Origin: Gammaproteobacteria bacterium
GTDB taxonomy: Bacteria; Pseudomonadota; Gammaproteobacteria; Burkholderiales; Burkholderiaceae_C
Direction of reading: 5' to 3'
Assembly: GCA_025359085.1 (NCBI GenBank)
Contig: JANYHL010000127.1
Coordinates: forward strand, 1 to 40,703
DNA length: 40,703 bases
This document shows positions 1 through 8,649 of the stretch, piece after piece. The stretch's first letter is position 1. Each line of letters begins with the position of its first letter. The notes below the pieces were generated by a model. The model was given only the letters and a program-made list of their open reading frames with translations. It did no database searches and was not told the origin of the DNA. The translations under genes were made by a program, and so were the position numbers.

Positions 1-2229
1 AACGAATTCGGCTTCGACTACCTGCGCGACAACATGGTCTACGAGGTTGCGGACCGGGTGCAGCGCGGGCTCAACTACGCGATCGTGGACGAGGTGGACT
101 CGATCCTGATCGACGAGGCGCGCACACCGCTCATCATCAGCGGCCAGGCCGAAGACCAGACTGACCTCTACCTCGCCATCAACAAGTTGGTGCCCTTGTT
201 GCAACGCCAGGAAGGCGAAGAAGACATTCGCACCGGCGAAGGGGTCACCAAGCCGGGTGACTTCACCGTGGACGAAAAAAGCCATCAGGTGTTCTTGACC
301 GAGCAGGGCCATGAGAACGCCGAGCGCATCCTGTCCGAACTCGGGCTGATTCCAGAAGGTGCCACGCTGTACGACCCGGCCAATATCACGCTGATGCATC
401 ACCTGTATGCCGCCTTGCGCGCCAACCATCTGTATCACCGTGACCAGCACTACGTGGTGCAAAACGGCGAAATTGTGATTGTGGATGAATTCACGGGCCG
501 ACTGATGTCGGGGCGGCGCTGGAGCGAGGGCTTGCACCAGGCGGTGGAGGCCAAAGAAGGCGTCGCCATTCAGCCTGAAAACCAGACCATGGCGTCGATC
601 ACGTTCCAGAACTACTTCCGCCTGTACGGCAAACTGGCCGGCATGACCGGTACGGCTGATACCGAAGCCTACGAGTTCCAGGAAATTTACGGGCTTGAAA
701 CGCTGGTGATGCCGCCGAACCGTCCAAGCCGGCGCGACGACCAGTTGGATCGGGTTTACAAGACCACGCGTGAAAAATACGAGGCGGCAATCAAGGATAT
801 TCGGGAGTGTCATGAGCGCGGCCAGCCGGTGCTGGTGGGCACGACCTCGATTGAAAACTCGGAGATCATTGCCCAGTTGCTGGAAAAAGAAAAGTTGCCG
901 CATCAGGTGCTGAACGCCAAGCAGCATGCGCGCGAGGCCGACATCATTGCCCAGGCCGGGCGCTCCAAAGTCATCACCATCGCCACCAATATGGCGGGTC
1001 GGGGGACCGACATTGTGCTGGGCGGCAACGTCAGCAAAGACCTGGAAGCAGTGGAAGCGGATGAATCCTTGAGTGCCGAGCAGAAACAGCAGCAGCTTGA
1101 GGCGATACAAGCGCAGTGGGCGCAGGAGCATGAAAAGGTCAAGGAACTCGGCGGCTTGCGCATTATTGCCACCGAGCGCCACGAATCGCGCCGCATTGAC
1201 AACCAGTTGCGCGGCCGTTCCGGTCGCCAGGGCGATCCCGGCTCGTCGCGCTTTTACCTCAGCCTCGATGACTCGCTGATGCGCATTTTTGCCGGCGACC
1301 GGGTCAAGGCGATCATGGACCGGCTGAAGATGCCCGATGGCGAGGCGATTGAAGCGGGCATCGTGACACGCAGCATCGAGAGCGCCCAGCGCAAGGTGGA
1401 AGCGCGCAACTTTGACATGCGCAAGCAGTTGCTGGAGTACGACGATGTCGCCAATGACCAGCGCAAGGTGATCTACCAGCAGCGCAATGAAATTCTGGAT
1501 GCCAGCGACTTGTCGGCCCAAATCGCCTCCTTGCGTGCGGGCTGTTTTGATGATCTGGTGCGTCAGTATGTGCCGCTGGAATCGGTCGAAGAGCAGTGGG
1601 ACCTGGCCGCACTGGAAAAGGTCCTGACGGACGAATGGCAGTTGAATCTGGCCTTGCAGCAACAAGTCAGCGCAGCAAGCGCGATCAGCGATCACGATCT
1701 GCTGATCCGCGTGCAGCAGGAGGCCGATACGGTTTTTGACGCCAAGGTGGTGCAGGTGGGGGGTGAAAACTTTACCCAGTTCGAGCGCATGGTGCTGTTG
1801 CAGAGCATTGACACCCATTGGCGTGAACACCTGAGTTCGCTCGACTATCTGCGCCAGGGCATTCACCTGCGCGGCTACGCCCAAAAGCAGCCGAAGCAGG
1901 AGTACAAGCGCGAGGCGTTCGAGCTGTTCAGCCAGTTGCTGGATGCCGTCAAAAATGACGTCACCAAGGTGTTGATGACAGTCAAGGTGCAATCCAATGA
2001 ACAGCTGGAGCAGGCGGCGCAGGACATGGAGAGCCGCGGTGAAAGCATCGCCAACGTGACCTATATCGCACCCACCGAAACCGGGGAAGTTGAAACCATC
2101 GTCGGCGACGAAAGCTTCAAAAAGAAATCGACCATTCCGGGGTCAGACGTTCCCCGTGTCGGTCGCAATGAACTGTGCCCTTGTGGCAGTGGCAAGAAGT
2201 ACAAGCAATGCCACGGCAGGCTGGCCTGA
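1..2229 (+). CDS. secA: Protein translocase ATPase SecA (5' end missing)
   Basis: SecA is the motor ATPase that drives unfolded preproteins through the SecYEG channel at the inner membrane. The reading frame is open from base 1 ([15 protein letters not shown]), so the gene begins upstream; by comparison with the usual ~900-residue protein about 175-185 N-terminal residues, including the Walker A loop, are missing. Visible are the Walker B region [19 protein letters not shown], the [12 protein letters not shown] and [16 protein letters not shown] helicase motifs, the arginine-finger region [12 protein letters not shown], and a C-terminal zinc-binding SEC-C tail ([14 protein letters not shown]), which binds SecB and phospholipid in known SecA proteins. 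The ATG at 34 is internal and not the start. A strong terminator follows the stop codon, so argJ is probably a separate unit. Confidence 0.98.
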   Translation, partial: NEFGFDYLRDNMVYEVADRVQRGLNYAIVDEVDSILIDEARTPLIISGQAEDQTDLYLAINKLVPLLQRQEGEEDIRTGEGVTKPGDFTVDEKSHQVFLTEQGHENAERILSELGLIPEGATLYDPANITLMHHLYAALRANHLYHRDQHYVVQNGEIVIVDEFTGRLMSGRRWSEGLHQAVEAKEGVAIQPENQTMASITFQNYFRLYGKLAGMTGTADTEAYEFQEIYGLETLVMPPNRPSRRDDQLDRVYKTTREKYEAAIKDIRECHERGQPVLVGTTSIENSEIIAQLLEKEKLPHQVLNAKQHAREADIIAQAGRSKVITIATNMAGRGTDIVLGGNVSKDLEAVEADESLSAEQKQQQLEAIQAQWAQEHEKVKELGGLRIIATERHESRRIDNQLRGRSGRQGDPGSSRFYLSLDDSLMRIFAGDRVKAIMDRLKMPDGEAIEAGIVTRSIESAQRKVEARNFDMRKQLLEYDDVANDQRKVIYQQRNEILDASDLSAQIASLRAGCFDDLVRQYVPLESVEEQWDLAALEKVLTDEWQLNLALQQQVSAASAISDHDLLIRVQQEADTVFDAKVVQVGGENFTQFERMVLLQSIDTHWREHLSSLDYLRQGIHLRGYAQKQPKQEYKREAFELFSQLLDAVKNDVTKVLMTVKVQSNEQLEQAAQDMESRGESIANVTYIAPTETGEVETIVGDESFKKKSTIPGSDVPRVGRNELCPCGSGKKYKQCHGRLA

Positions 2230-2252
2230 GGCCAGATCGCAGCAGATCAACC

Positions 2253-2284
2253 GGCCCTGGATCGATTCCACGGGCCATTTTTTT
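2253..2284 (+). terminator. Rho-independent terminator after secA
   Basis: A stem GGCCC (2253-2257) pairs with GGGCC (2272-2276). It is extended by TGG/CCA with one bulged base and is followed directly by a run of seven T (2278-2284). It starts 24 bases after the secA stop codon. Confidence 0.85.
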
Positions 2285-2328
2285 AGACATGAGTTTGGCA
2301 TGAGCTGTTCCTGATTTGAAAGAAAAGT

Positions 2329-3558
2329 ATGTCTGTTAATTTGCCCGCACCCCACCCGGCCGAGCTTTATCCGATCGCCGGTGTGCGCATCGGGGTGACG
2401 CAAGCCGGCATTCGCAAAGCCCAGCGCAAGGATTTGACCGTGGTCTTGATCGACCCGGGTGCGTCGGTGTCGGGGGTCTTCACCCAGAACCGGTTTTGTG
2501 CCGCGCCGGTGCAACTGTGCCGGCAACACCTGGCCAGCGGTGTCGGCATTCGGGCCCTGTTGATCAATACTGGCAATGCCAATGCCGGTACCGGTGAAGA
2601 TGGACGCGCCCGTGCCTTGGGCACCTGCCTGACCTTGGCGCGCAAGCTCGGCATCTCTGCGGCGCAAGTGTTGCCTTTTTCCACCGGCGTCATCATGGAA
2701 ACCCTGCCGGTTGAGCGGATCGAGGCCGGGCTGGACGGCGCTCTGGCCGACGCGCGCGAAGACAACTGGTTGCGTGCCGCCGAGGGCATCATGACCACCG
2801 ACACCGTGGCCAAAGCATTTGGAACGCAGGTGCTGATTGGCGGTGCGCTGGTAAGCATCACCGGCATCAGCAAAGGTGCGGGCATGATTCGGCCCAACAT
2901 GGCCACCATGCTGGGCTTCATGGCGACCGACGCCTGTGTCAGTCAAGCCGTGATGCAGCAGCTGGCAACAGAACTGGCCGAGGGCTCATTCAACCGGGTG
3001 ACGGTCGATGGTGACACCTCCACCAATGACTCCTTTGTGGTGATCGCCAGCAACAAGGCGACGCATCCGACGATTGAATCACTGGACAGTCCTGACGGAC
3101 GAGCGCTCCAGGGCGCCATGTTGGGCGTCGCCAAAAAACTGGCGCAGGCCATCGTGCGCGATGGCGAAGGTGCGACAAAATTTATCGTCCTGCGGGTGGA
3201 AGGGGGCAAGACCCAGTTGGAGTGTCGCCAGGTGGCGTATGCCATTGCCCATTCGCCGCTGGTGAAGACGGCCTTCTTTGCCAGTGACCCCAACCTGGGC
3301 CGCATTCTGGCGGCGGTTGGCTACGCGGGTATCAGCGATCTGGATCAGACGTGCATCGACTTGTACCTGGACGAGGTGCATGTGGCCACGCAGGGCGGCC
3401 GCCATCCGGCCTATCGGGAAGAAGAGGGCCAGCGCGTGATGAAACAGAGCGAAATCACCGTGCGGGTGCTGCTCGGTCGGGGGGATGCGGCAGACACGGT
3501 CTGGACCTGTGACCTGAGTCACGAGTACGTCACGATCAACGCGGACTACCGCTCGTGA
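2329..3558 (+). CDS. argJ: Bifunctional glutamate N-acetyltransferase / amino-acid N-acetyltransferase ArgJ
   Basis: ArgJ transfers acetyl from N-acetylornithine to glutamate, and can also acetylate glutamate from acetyl-CoA, closing the cyclic arginine pathway in the cytoplasm. The 409-residue length is normal. The family's self-cleavage site is present in [15 protein letters not shown]: cleavage is expected between Ala192 and Thr193, with Thr193 becoming the nucleophile of the beta chain. Other family hallmarks are [13 protein letters not shown], the oxyanion-hole region [10 protein letters not shown] and [10 protein letters not shown]. The upstream ribosome binding site is weak (GAAAGAAAAG). 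The stop codon overlaps the GTG start of the next gene (GTGA), which suggests translational coupling. Confidence 0.97.
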   Translation: MSVNLPAPHPAELYPIAGVRIGVTQAGIRKAQRKDLTVVLIDPGASVSGVFTQNRFCAAPVQLCRQHLASGVGIRALLINTGNANAGTGEDGRARALGTCLTLARKLGISAAQVLPFSTGVIMETLPVERIEAGLDGALADAREDNWLRAAEGIMTTDTVAKAFGTQVLIGGALVSITGISKGAGMIRPNMATMLGFMATDACVSQAVMQQLATELAEGSFNRVTVDGDTSTNDSFVVIASNKATHPTIESLDSPDGRALQGAMLGVAKKLAQAIVRDGEGATKFIVLRVEGGKTQLECRQVAYAIAHSPLVKTAFFASDPNLGRILAAVGYAGISDLDQTCIDLYLDEVHVATQGGRHPAYREEEGQRVMKQSEITVRVLLGRGDAADTVWTCDLSHEYVTINADYRS

Positions 3559-4433
3559 ACGAGAAGTTTGAGCATCTGCTGGCGCGTGCCGAGCAGTTGA
3601 TCAGCCGGATTGAATTGGTGCTGCCCCACGCGCTGACGCCGCCTGACTGGGATGCGGGCGTCGCCTATCGCTACCGCAAGCGCAGCGCGGGCCACGCTGT
3701 GCTGGAGCCCGTGCGCCATGTGGGTGTGATGCGGCTGTCCGACCTGAAAGAAATTGAAGCGCAAAAGGAAAAAATTCAACGCAACACCCTGCAGTTCGTG
3801 AACAGCCAACCGGCCAACAATGTACTGCTGACGGGGGCCCGCGGCACCGGCAAGTCGTCGCTGATCAAAGCCTGCCTGAACGAGTATGCACAGCGCGGCT
3901 TGCGCCTGATTGAGGTCGACAAGGCGGATCTGGTTGACCTGCCCGATATTGTCGATGTGGTGTCGGATCGGCCCGAGAAATTCATCGTGTTTTGCGACGA
4001 CCTGAGCTTTGAAGACGGTGAGCCGGGGTACAAAGCCCTCAAGTCAATCCTGGATGGCTCGGTCGCCACCACGACTGCCAATGTGCTGATCTATGCCACC
4101 AGCAACCGGCGCCATCTGTTGCCGGAATACATGCGCGAAAACCTGAGCTACAGCCACACCGATGACGGTGAAGTGCATCCGGGGGAGGGCGTGGAAGAAA
4201 AAATTTCTCTCTCCGAGCGTTTCGGCTTGTGGGTCAGCTTTTACCCGTTTAACCAGGACGAGTATCTGGCCATCGTGGCCCAGTGGTTGGCCTCGTTCGG
4301 CGTCGTTGAACCAGCCATTGCGACCGCCCGGCCCGCCGCCCTGGTCTGGGCCTTGGAGCGCGGTTCACGCAGTGGGCGGGTCGCTTACCAGTTTGCGCGC
4401 GACTATGCGGGCACCCATGTTGCCGGTGCTTGA
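3555..4433 (+). CDS. DUF815-type AAA+ ATPase of unknown role
   Basis: A 292-residue ATP-binding protein with a P-loop GARGTGKSS (Lys100), a Walker B-like segment [11 protein letters not shown] and a probable sensor-1 segment [15 protein letters not shown]. This matches the DUF815 family of single-domain AAA+ proteins, widespread in proteobacteria and without an established function. The first ~80 residues, before the P-loop, form a helical family-specific extension. The start is GTG at 3555, overlapping the argJ stop by four bases; no other start fits as well. The 3' end overlaps or abuts mutT, so argJ, this gene and mutT are likely cotranslated. There is no signal peptide or membrane segment, so it is probably cytoplasmic. 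Function is not inferred beyond nucleotide hydrolysis. Confidence 0.9.
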   Translation: MNEKFEHLLARAEQLISRIELVLPHALTPPDWDAGVAYRYRKRSAGHAVLEPVRHVGVMRLSDLKEIEAQKEKIQRNTLQFVNSQPANNVLLTGARGTGKSSLIKACLNEYAQRGLRLIEVDKADLVDLPDIVDVVSDRPEKFIVFCDDLSFEDGEPGYKALKSILDGSVATTTANVLIYATSNRRHLLPEYMRENLSYSHTDDGEVHPGEGVEEKISLSERFGLWVSFYPFNQDEYLAIVAQWLASFGVVEPAIATARPAALVWALERGSRSGRVAYQFARDYAGTHVAGA

Positions 4434-4441
4434 GCTGCGCT

Positions 4442-4909
4442 ATGCTGGTCGCTGACGCTGCGCTGCCGCGCCAAGGGGGTGCCAATCGCCCGGTTGTGGA
4501 TGTCGCGGTGGGGGTTCTAATCCGCCCGGCAGGTGATTTTTTGCTCACTTCCCGCCCGGCGGGCAAAGTCTATGCCGGCTATTGGGAATTTCCCGGCGGC
4601 AAGCTGGAGCAGGGTGAGAGCGTGGCGCAGGCTTTGTTGCGTGAATTGCAGGAAGAGCTCGGCATCCGCATTGGCCCGGTAACGCCCTGGCGCGTGGCCA
4701 TGGTCGATTACCCACACGCCCTGGTGCGGCTGAACTTCTGCAAAGTTTTTGACTGGGAAGGTGACTTGCAGATGCGCGAAGCGCAATTGTTTGCCTGGCA
4801 ACAGTTGCCGGTGCAGGTGAGCCCGGTTTTGCCTGGCACGGTGCCGGTGCTGCAGTGGCTGGCCGAAGAGCGGGATTTCAAGTTTGCTACTTATTTAGTA
4901 GCTACATAA
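4442..4909 (+). CDS. mutT: Nudix hydrolase, MutT-like (8-oxo-dGTP diphosphatase)
   Basis: A small (155 aa from this start) Nudix protein with a complete box GGKLEQGESVAQALLREL followed by QEELGI (about residues 52-74), fitting GX5EX7REUXEEXGU. The upstream segment VGVLIRPAGDFLLTSRPAGK and the WEFPGGK context are typical of MutT, which removes oxidised guanine nucleotides from the dNTP pool. ATG 4442 is chosen; an in-frame TTG at 4430 overlaps the preceding stop (TTGA) and would add four residues. The last codons and the TAA stop (FATYLVAT) are supplied by repeat copy 1, so the native C-terminus was probably altered by that element. The gene converges on yacG. Confidence 0.9.
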   Translation: MLVADAALPRQGGANRPVVDVAVGVLIRPAGDFLLTSRPAGKVYAGYWEFPGGKLEQGESVAQALLRELQEELGIRIGPVTPWRVAMVDYPHALVRLNFCKVFDWEGDLQMREAQLFAWQQLPVQVSPVLPGTVPVLQWLAEERDFKFATYLVAT

Positions 4910-4947
4910 GCATATTGGACCAGGGCTACAGCCCTATTTCTTATAAA
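4886..4947 (+). repeat. Palindromic element, copy 1 (forward)
   Basis: Outer hairpin GCTAC-ttattta-GTAGC (4886-4902), core TAGCT 4899-4903, 19 nt, then GGGCTAC 4923-4929, inside a second perfect hairpin AGGGCT-ac-AGCCCT followed by a T-rich stretch. It encodes the C-terminal residues and stop of mutT, then fills the gap to the convergent yacG end. It could act as a terminator for mutT. The outer stem uses C-G where copies 7 and 11 use T-A. Confidence 0.85.
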
Positions 4948-4948
4948 T

Positions 4949-5167
4949 TCATTGAAGCGGTTCAGCGCCATCCCGTTGACCTTCTGGCAGGCCGTTGCTC
5001 GGCACACGAAAGCTTTCGCTGGCCCAAGCACCAAAATCGATATTTTTACAACGTTCGCTGCAAAAAGGCCGAAACGGGTTGGAGGCGGCGTAAATACTCT
5101 GGCCACCGCAGCTTGGGCACAGCACGATCTTGGTCCGTGCGGGCGGCGTTTCTTTGGCAGACTTCAT
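4949..5167 (-). CDS. yacG: DNA gyrase inhibitor YacG (zinc-binding)
   Basis: A 72-residue protein with four cysteines placed as in YacG: C17-x2-C20 and C36-x3-C40, followed by the family signature [11 protein letters not shown]. YacG binds zinc and, in E. coli, inhibits DNA gyrase through GyrB. The ATG at 5167 overlaps the zapD stop (ATGA), the usual coupling in this operon; an in-frame GTG at 5176 would add three residues and is less likely. The gene is the last of the pilBCD-coaE-zapD-yacG series. Its C-terminal tail, after about residue 55, is not conserved and ends next to repeat copy 1. Confidence 0.92.
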   Translation of the reverse strand: MKSAKETPPARTKIVLCPSCGGQSIYAASNPFRPFCSERCKNIDFGAWASESFRVPSNGLPEGQRDGAEPLQ

Positions 5168-5922
5168 GATGAGCACAAGGCGAGTTCAAAAGCCGCATCT
5201 TCGCTGCAGGCGTGCAGCCGGTCATCGCCGCCCTGGCGCATCAGCCGGATCGACACCATGAGTCGATTGCCGCTGATTTCCGGTATCAAGCCCAGCGACG
5301 CATCCAGCGCCAGGCGCAGCAGCTGAAAGGTGCGCCCCTGGGGCAAGTTCTGCTGAAACTGGCCGCCATTGGCGATCACTTTTTGCGGCGTTCCCGAGTC
5401 GCGCAGGAGTTTGAGCAACAATTGAATCGAACCGGCCAGCGGCGTCAAGGTGGCGATCCAGCGTGCCAGATCCTGTTGGCGTTGGGCTGCTGTGTTGTGT
5501 TGCCAGGCATAGTAGGCCGGCAGGTCGAACTCACAGGTGCCACCCGGAATGCCGACGCGGCTGCGGATACTCATGAGCCAGTCGTTCTCGTTCAGCGATT
5601 GTCCGGCTTTGCCGGGCAGGTTATTCATGGCCTGGAAACTGTCATCCAACTGCGCAATGGTGTCGTTGAGAACATCTTCGGCAATGGCAGGATTGCCGCG
5701 ATAAGCATCAAGAATGTGTTTTTGCTTGTCCAGGTCTTTGAGCACATCGGACTTGAGGTCCGCACGGGCGCCGACATCCATGATCTCGAACAGGGTGGAG
5801 AGCGCGAAGTGATGATCCAGCGCTGACTCACGCGAGACCAACTCACTGAGCCGACGAAACAAATGTTCGAGCCGTAAATAGGTGCGGATGCGCTCGTTAA
5901 AAGGATATTCGTAAAGAATCAC
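5164..5922 (-). CDS. zapD: Cell division protein ZapD (FtsZ-associated)
   Basis: A 252-residue soluble protein beginning [19 protein letters not shown], the conserved N-terminus of ZapD (YacF/DUF1342). The internal [23 protein letters not shown] segment is also a family hallmark. ZapD binds the FtsZ C-terminal tail and bundles FtsZ filaments at the division site. The start is GTG at 5922, required to include the conserved N-terminus. It lies five bases after the coaE stop and overlaps yacG by four bases, so coaE-zapD-yacG are cotranslated, as in many beta- and gammaproteobacteria. Confidence 0.95.
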   Translation of the reverse strand: MILYEYPFNERIRTYLRLEHLFRRLSELVSRESALDHHFALSTLFEIMDVGARADLKSDVLKDLDKQKHILDAYRGNPAIAEDVLNDTIAQLDDSFQAMNNLPGKAGQSLNENDWLMSIRSRVGIPGGTCEFDLPAYYAWQHNTAAQRQQDLARWIATLTPLAGSIQLLLKLLRDSGTPQKVIANGGQFQQNLPQGRTFQLLRLALDASLGLIPEISGNRLMVSIRLMRQGGDDRLHACSEDAAFELALCSS

Positions 5923-5927
5923 GCTGA

Positions 5928-6566
5928 TTATTTTTGGTTAAAGCTTAACGGTTGGGATGATAGCCCGAAGTGGTGTGAAATTTGATTGACCTCGTCGGCC
6001 AAATCCAGCAGCGTCAGGCCGTCATTGAAAATAACCGCATCTGCCGCCGCCAGGCGGCGCGCCCGGCTGGATTGTGCGGCGATGATTTTTTCGACTTCGG
6101 CGCGCGTCAAGGCACTGCGGGCCATGACTCGGCTGATCTGGGTCGCGAGCGTGCAATCCACCACCAGCACCCAATCCAAATGTTCGCGCCAGGTGGCGGA
6201 CTCAACCAGCAGCGGAACATCAAACACGATGCCAGCATGACCGTGGCCTGCAGCCTGCAGCGTCTGGCGCTGGGTTTCCTGTCGAACCAGGGGGTGGATG
6301 ATGGCCTCGAGGCGTTGCCGGGCACCCGCGTCGGCGTAGGCCAGTACACGCATTTTTTCCCGATCCATGGCACCGCTCGGTGCAATGAAATCGGGGCCGA
6401 AAGTGGCTGCAATCAGGGGCATGGCCAAGCCACCGGGCGCGGTCAGTTCACGGGCAATCGCATCGGCATCGACCACGGCGGCGCCAAGTTCGGCCAGCAA
6501 CTGGGCGACCGTGCTTTTGCCGCTGCCAATGCCGCCGGTTAGCCCGAGCCGGACAAGACCCTGCAT
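5928..6566 (-). CDS. coaE: Dephospho-CoA kinase
   Basis: CoaE phosphorylates the ribose 3'-OH of dephospho-CoA, the last step of coenzyme A synthesis. The 212-residue protein has the P-loop LTGGIGSGKST (Lys17) and the substrate region VVDADAIARELTAPGG. The LID-type segment with SALTRAEVEKIIAAQ and the ARRLAAADAVIFNDG motif are typical of CoaE. It starts three bases after the prepilin peptidase stop, so it belongs to the pilus operon; coaE next to pilD is a common proteobacterial arrangement. Confidence 0.97.
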   Translation of the reverse strand: MQGLVRLGLTGGIGSGKSTVAQLLAELGAAVVDADAIARELTAPGGLAMPLIAATFGPDFIAPSGAMDREKMRVLAYADAGARQRLEAIIHPLVRQETQRQTLQAAGHGHAGIVFDVPLLVESATWREHLDWVLVVDCTLATQISRVMARSALTRAEVEKIIAAQSSRARRLAAADAVIFNDGLTLLDLADEVNQISHHFGLSSQPLSFNQK

Positions 6567-6569
6567 GAC

Positions 6570-7412
6570 CTAGAGCCCGAACACGCGAAGAATCGAGTCA
6601 GGGCCAAAAATCATCGCGGTCAAACCAGCGCCGACCAGAAAGGGGCCGAATGGAATATAGCCACCTTCACGCAGACCGCTGGAGAATTTCATGGCGATGC
6701 CAATCACCGCGCCAATCACCGACGCCATCAAAATAATGGGCACCAGCGCCTGCCAGCCAAACCAGGCGCCCAGCGCGGCAAACAGCTTGAAGTCGCCGAA
6801 ACCCATGCCTTCCTTGCCGGTCACGAGTTTGAAGGCCCAGTACACCAGCCACAGTGACATATAGCCCGCTACCGCGCCCCATAACGCGGCTGGCAGCGCC
6901 ACGGGCGTCCATTGCAGCGTGGCGGCAATCAAGCCTGCCCACAGCAGCGGCAAGGTGATGTCATCGGGCAACAGTGTGGTGTCCCAGTCGATGCAGCCCA
7001 AAGCCAGCAGGGTGGCGCCGAATCCGCACCAGACCAGGGCCGTGGGCGTGGCGCCCCAGGTCCAGCCACAATAGAAAAACAGCGCGCTGCTGGCCAGTTC
7101 CACCAGCGGGTAGCGCAAGCTGATGGATGCCCCACAGTTTGAGCATTTGCCGCGCAAAAAAACATAACTTAACACTGGAATGTTTTCATACCACTGGATG
7201 TGATGCTGGCACTTCAGGCAGCGCGAGCGCGGTACCGCCAGATTGAATTTCTCTGCTGGCGTCGCCTCTTGCCCGGCCAGTTCGGCGCACTCGGCTTTCC
7301 ATTGCGCCTCCAGCATGACCGGGAACCGGTAAATCACCACATTGAGAAAGCTGCCCACCAACAAACCCAGAACGCCCAGCACGGTGGCGTCAAACCATGG
7401 CAACACCAGCAT
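6570..7412 (-). CDS. pilD: Type IV prepilin peptidase / N-methyltransferase
   Basis: PilD is an inner-membrane aspartyl protease that cuts the leader from type IV prepilins (and type II secretion pseudopilins) and methylates the new N-terminal residue. This 280-residue protein has an N-terminal membrane helix and a cytoplasmic loop with two CxxC pairs (C65/C68 and C90/C93), which bind zinc in bifunctional enzymes. The two catalytic aspartate regions are IDWDTTLLPD (about 141-150) and GMGFGDFK (Asp207), spread over several hydrophobic helices. The ATG overlaps the pilC stop by one base (TGATG). Confidence 0.96.
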   Translation of the reverse strand: MLVLPWFDATVLGVLGLLVGSFLNVVIYRFPVMLEAQWKAECAELAGQEATPAEKFNLAVPRSRCLKCQHHIQWYENIPVLSYVFLRGKCSNCGASISLRYPLVELASSALFFYCGWTWGATPTALVWCGFGATLLALGCIDWDTTLLPDDITLPLLWAGLIAATLQWTPVALPAALWGAVAGYMSLWLVYWAFKLVTGKEGMGFGDFKLFAALGAWFGWQALVPIILMASVIGAVIGIAMKFSSGLREGGYIPFGPFLVGAGLTAMIFGPDSILRVFGL

Positions 7413-8629
7413 CAGACCACCTGACCCAGTTTGAAAATAGGCAGGTACATGGCCACCACAATGCCACCAATCACGGTCCCCAGAATCACAATGATGATGG
7501 GTTCCATCAGGCTGGAGATGCCGGCCACCATGTCATCGACTTCAGCCTCGTAAAAATCGGCCGCCTTGCCGAGCATGTGGTCAATCGAGCCCGATTCTTC
7601 ACCAATGGAACACATCTGCAAGACCATGGACGGAAAGAGATTGGTATTGGTCATGGCCACCGTCAATGCGGTACCGGTTGATACTTCTTGCTGGATTTTT
7701 TTGGTGGCAATCTCATACACCGAATTGCCGGCGGCGCCGCCCACGGAATCGAGTGCCTCCACCAGGGGCACCCCGGCTGCGAACATGGTCGACAAGGTCC
7801 GCGTCCAGCGGGCGATGCATGATTTGTCGACCAAGACGCCAAAAATCGGCATCTTGAGCATGATGCGATCCATCACATGCTGCATTTTTTCGTTGCGCCG
7901 CCAGGCTTGCATGAAAAAGTAAAAACCACCGCCAATGCCTCCAAAAATAAGCCACCAGTAGCTGACGAAAATTTCACTGATGGCAATCACGGCCAGTGTC
8001 GGGGCCGGCAGGTTCGCGCCAAAATTCGAGAACACCTCCTTGAAGGCCGGCACCACAAAAATCATGATCACGGCGGTGACCACAAAAGCGACGATCAAGA
8101 CCGAAATCGGATACATCAAGGCTGACTTGATTTTCGACTTGATGGCTTCGGTTTTTTCCATGTAAACGGCCAACCGGTCAAGCAGTTGGTCGAGAATACC
8201 GGCGGATTCCCCGGCTTCGATCAAATTGCAGTAAAGGTTATCGAAATACAGTGGGAACTTGCGAAAGGCAACACTTAATGAGGTTCCGGTTTCAACATCG
8301 TTGCGAATATCGTTGAGGAGTTTGGTGACGCTGGGGTTGGGGTTGCCGCGCCCGACAATATCAAAGGCTTGCAGCAGCGGCACACCGGCCTTCATCATGG
8401 TGGCGAGTTGACGCGTGAAGATCGCCAAATCTTTGGGTTTGATAGATTTTCCCGAACGCATCCGGCGCTTCTTGATTTTTTTGGGCAACACGCCCTGACG
8501 ACGCAGCATCGCCTGCACCTGTTGTTGACCGACCGCGCGAGTTTCGCCGCGCACCTGTTTGCCGTTGCGGTCTGTGCCTTCCCACTCAAAGACAAAGTCC
8601 TTAATGCTTTTCGACTTTTCAGTTGCCAT
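7412..8629 (-). CDS. pilC: Type IV pilus inner-membrane platform protein PilC
   Basis: PilC is the integral membrane platform that couples the PilB/PilT motors to pilus assembly. The 405-residue length is normal. Two repeated T2SS-F domains are visible: the first around FTRQLATMMKAGVPLLQAFDIV and the second around WTRTLSTMFAAGVPLVEALDSV. Each is followed by a long hydrophobic helix, and a last one precedes the C-terminus (EPIIIVILGTVIGGIVVAMY). A purine-rich GAGA precedes the ATG by a few bases. It sits 20 bases after pilB in the same operon. Confidence 0.97.
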   Translation of the reverse strand: MATEKSKSIKDFVFEWEGTDRNGKQVRGETRAVGQQQVQAMLRRQGVLPKKIKKRRMRSGKSIKPKDLAIFTRQLATMMKAGVPLLQAFDIVGRGNPNPSVTKLLNDIRNDVETGTSLSVAFRKFPLYFDNLYCNLIEAGESAGILDQLLDRLAVYMEKTEAIKSKIKSALMYPISVLIVAFVVTAVIMIFVVPAFKEVFSNFGANLPAPTLAVIAISEIFVSYWWLIFGGIGGGFYFFMQAWRRNEKMQHVMDRIMLKMPIFGVLVDKSCIARWTRTLSTMFAAGVPLVEALDSVGGAAGNSVYEIATKKIQQEVSTGTALTVAMTNTNLFPSMVLQMCSIGEESGSIDHMLGKAADFYEAEVDDMVAGISSLMEPIIIVILGTVIGGIVVAMYLPIFKLGQVV

Positions 8630-8649
8630 AGGTCTCTTTATTTAAGGGA

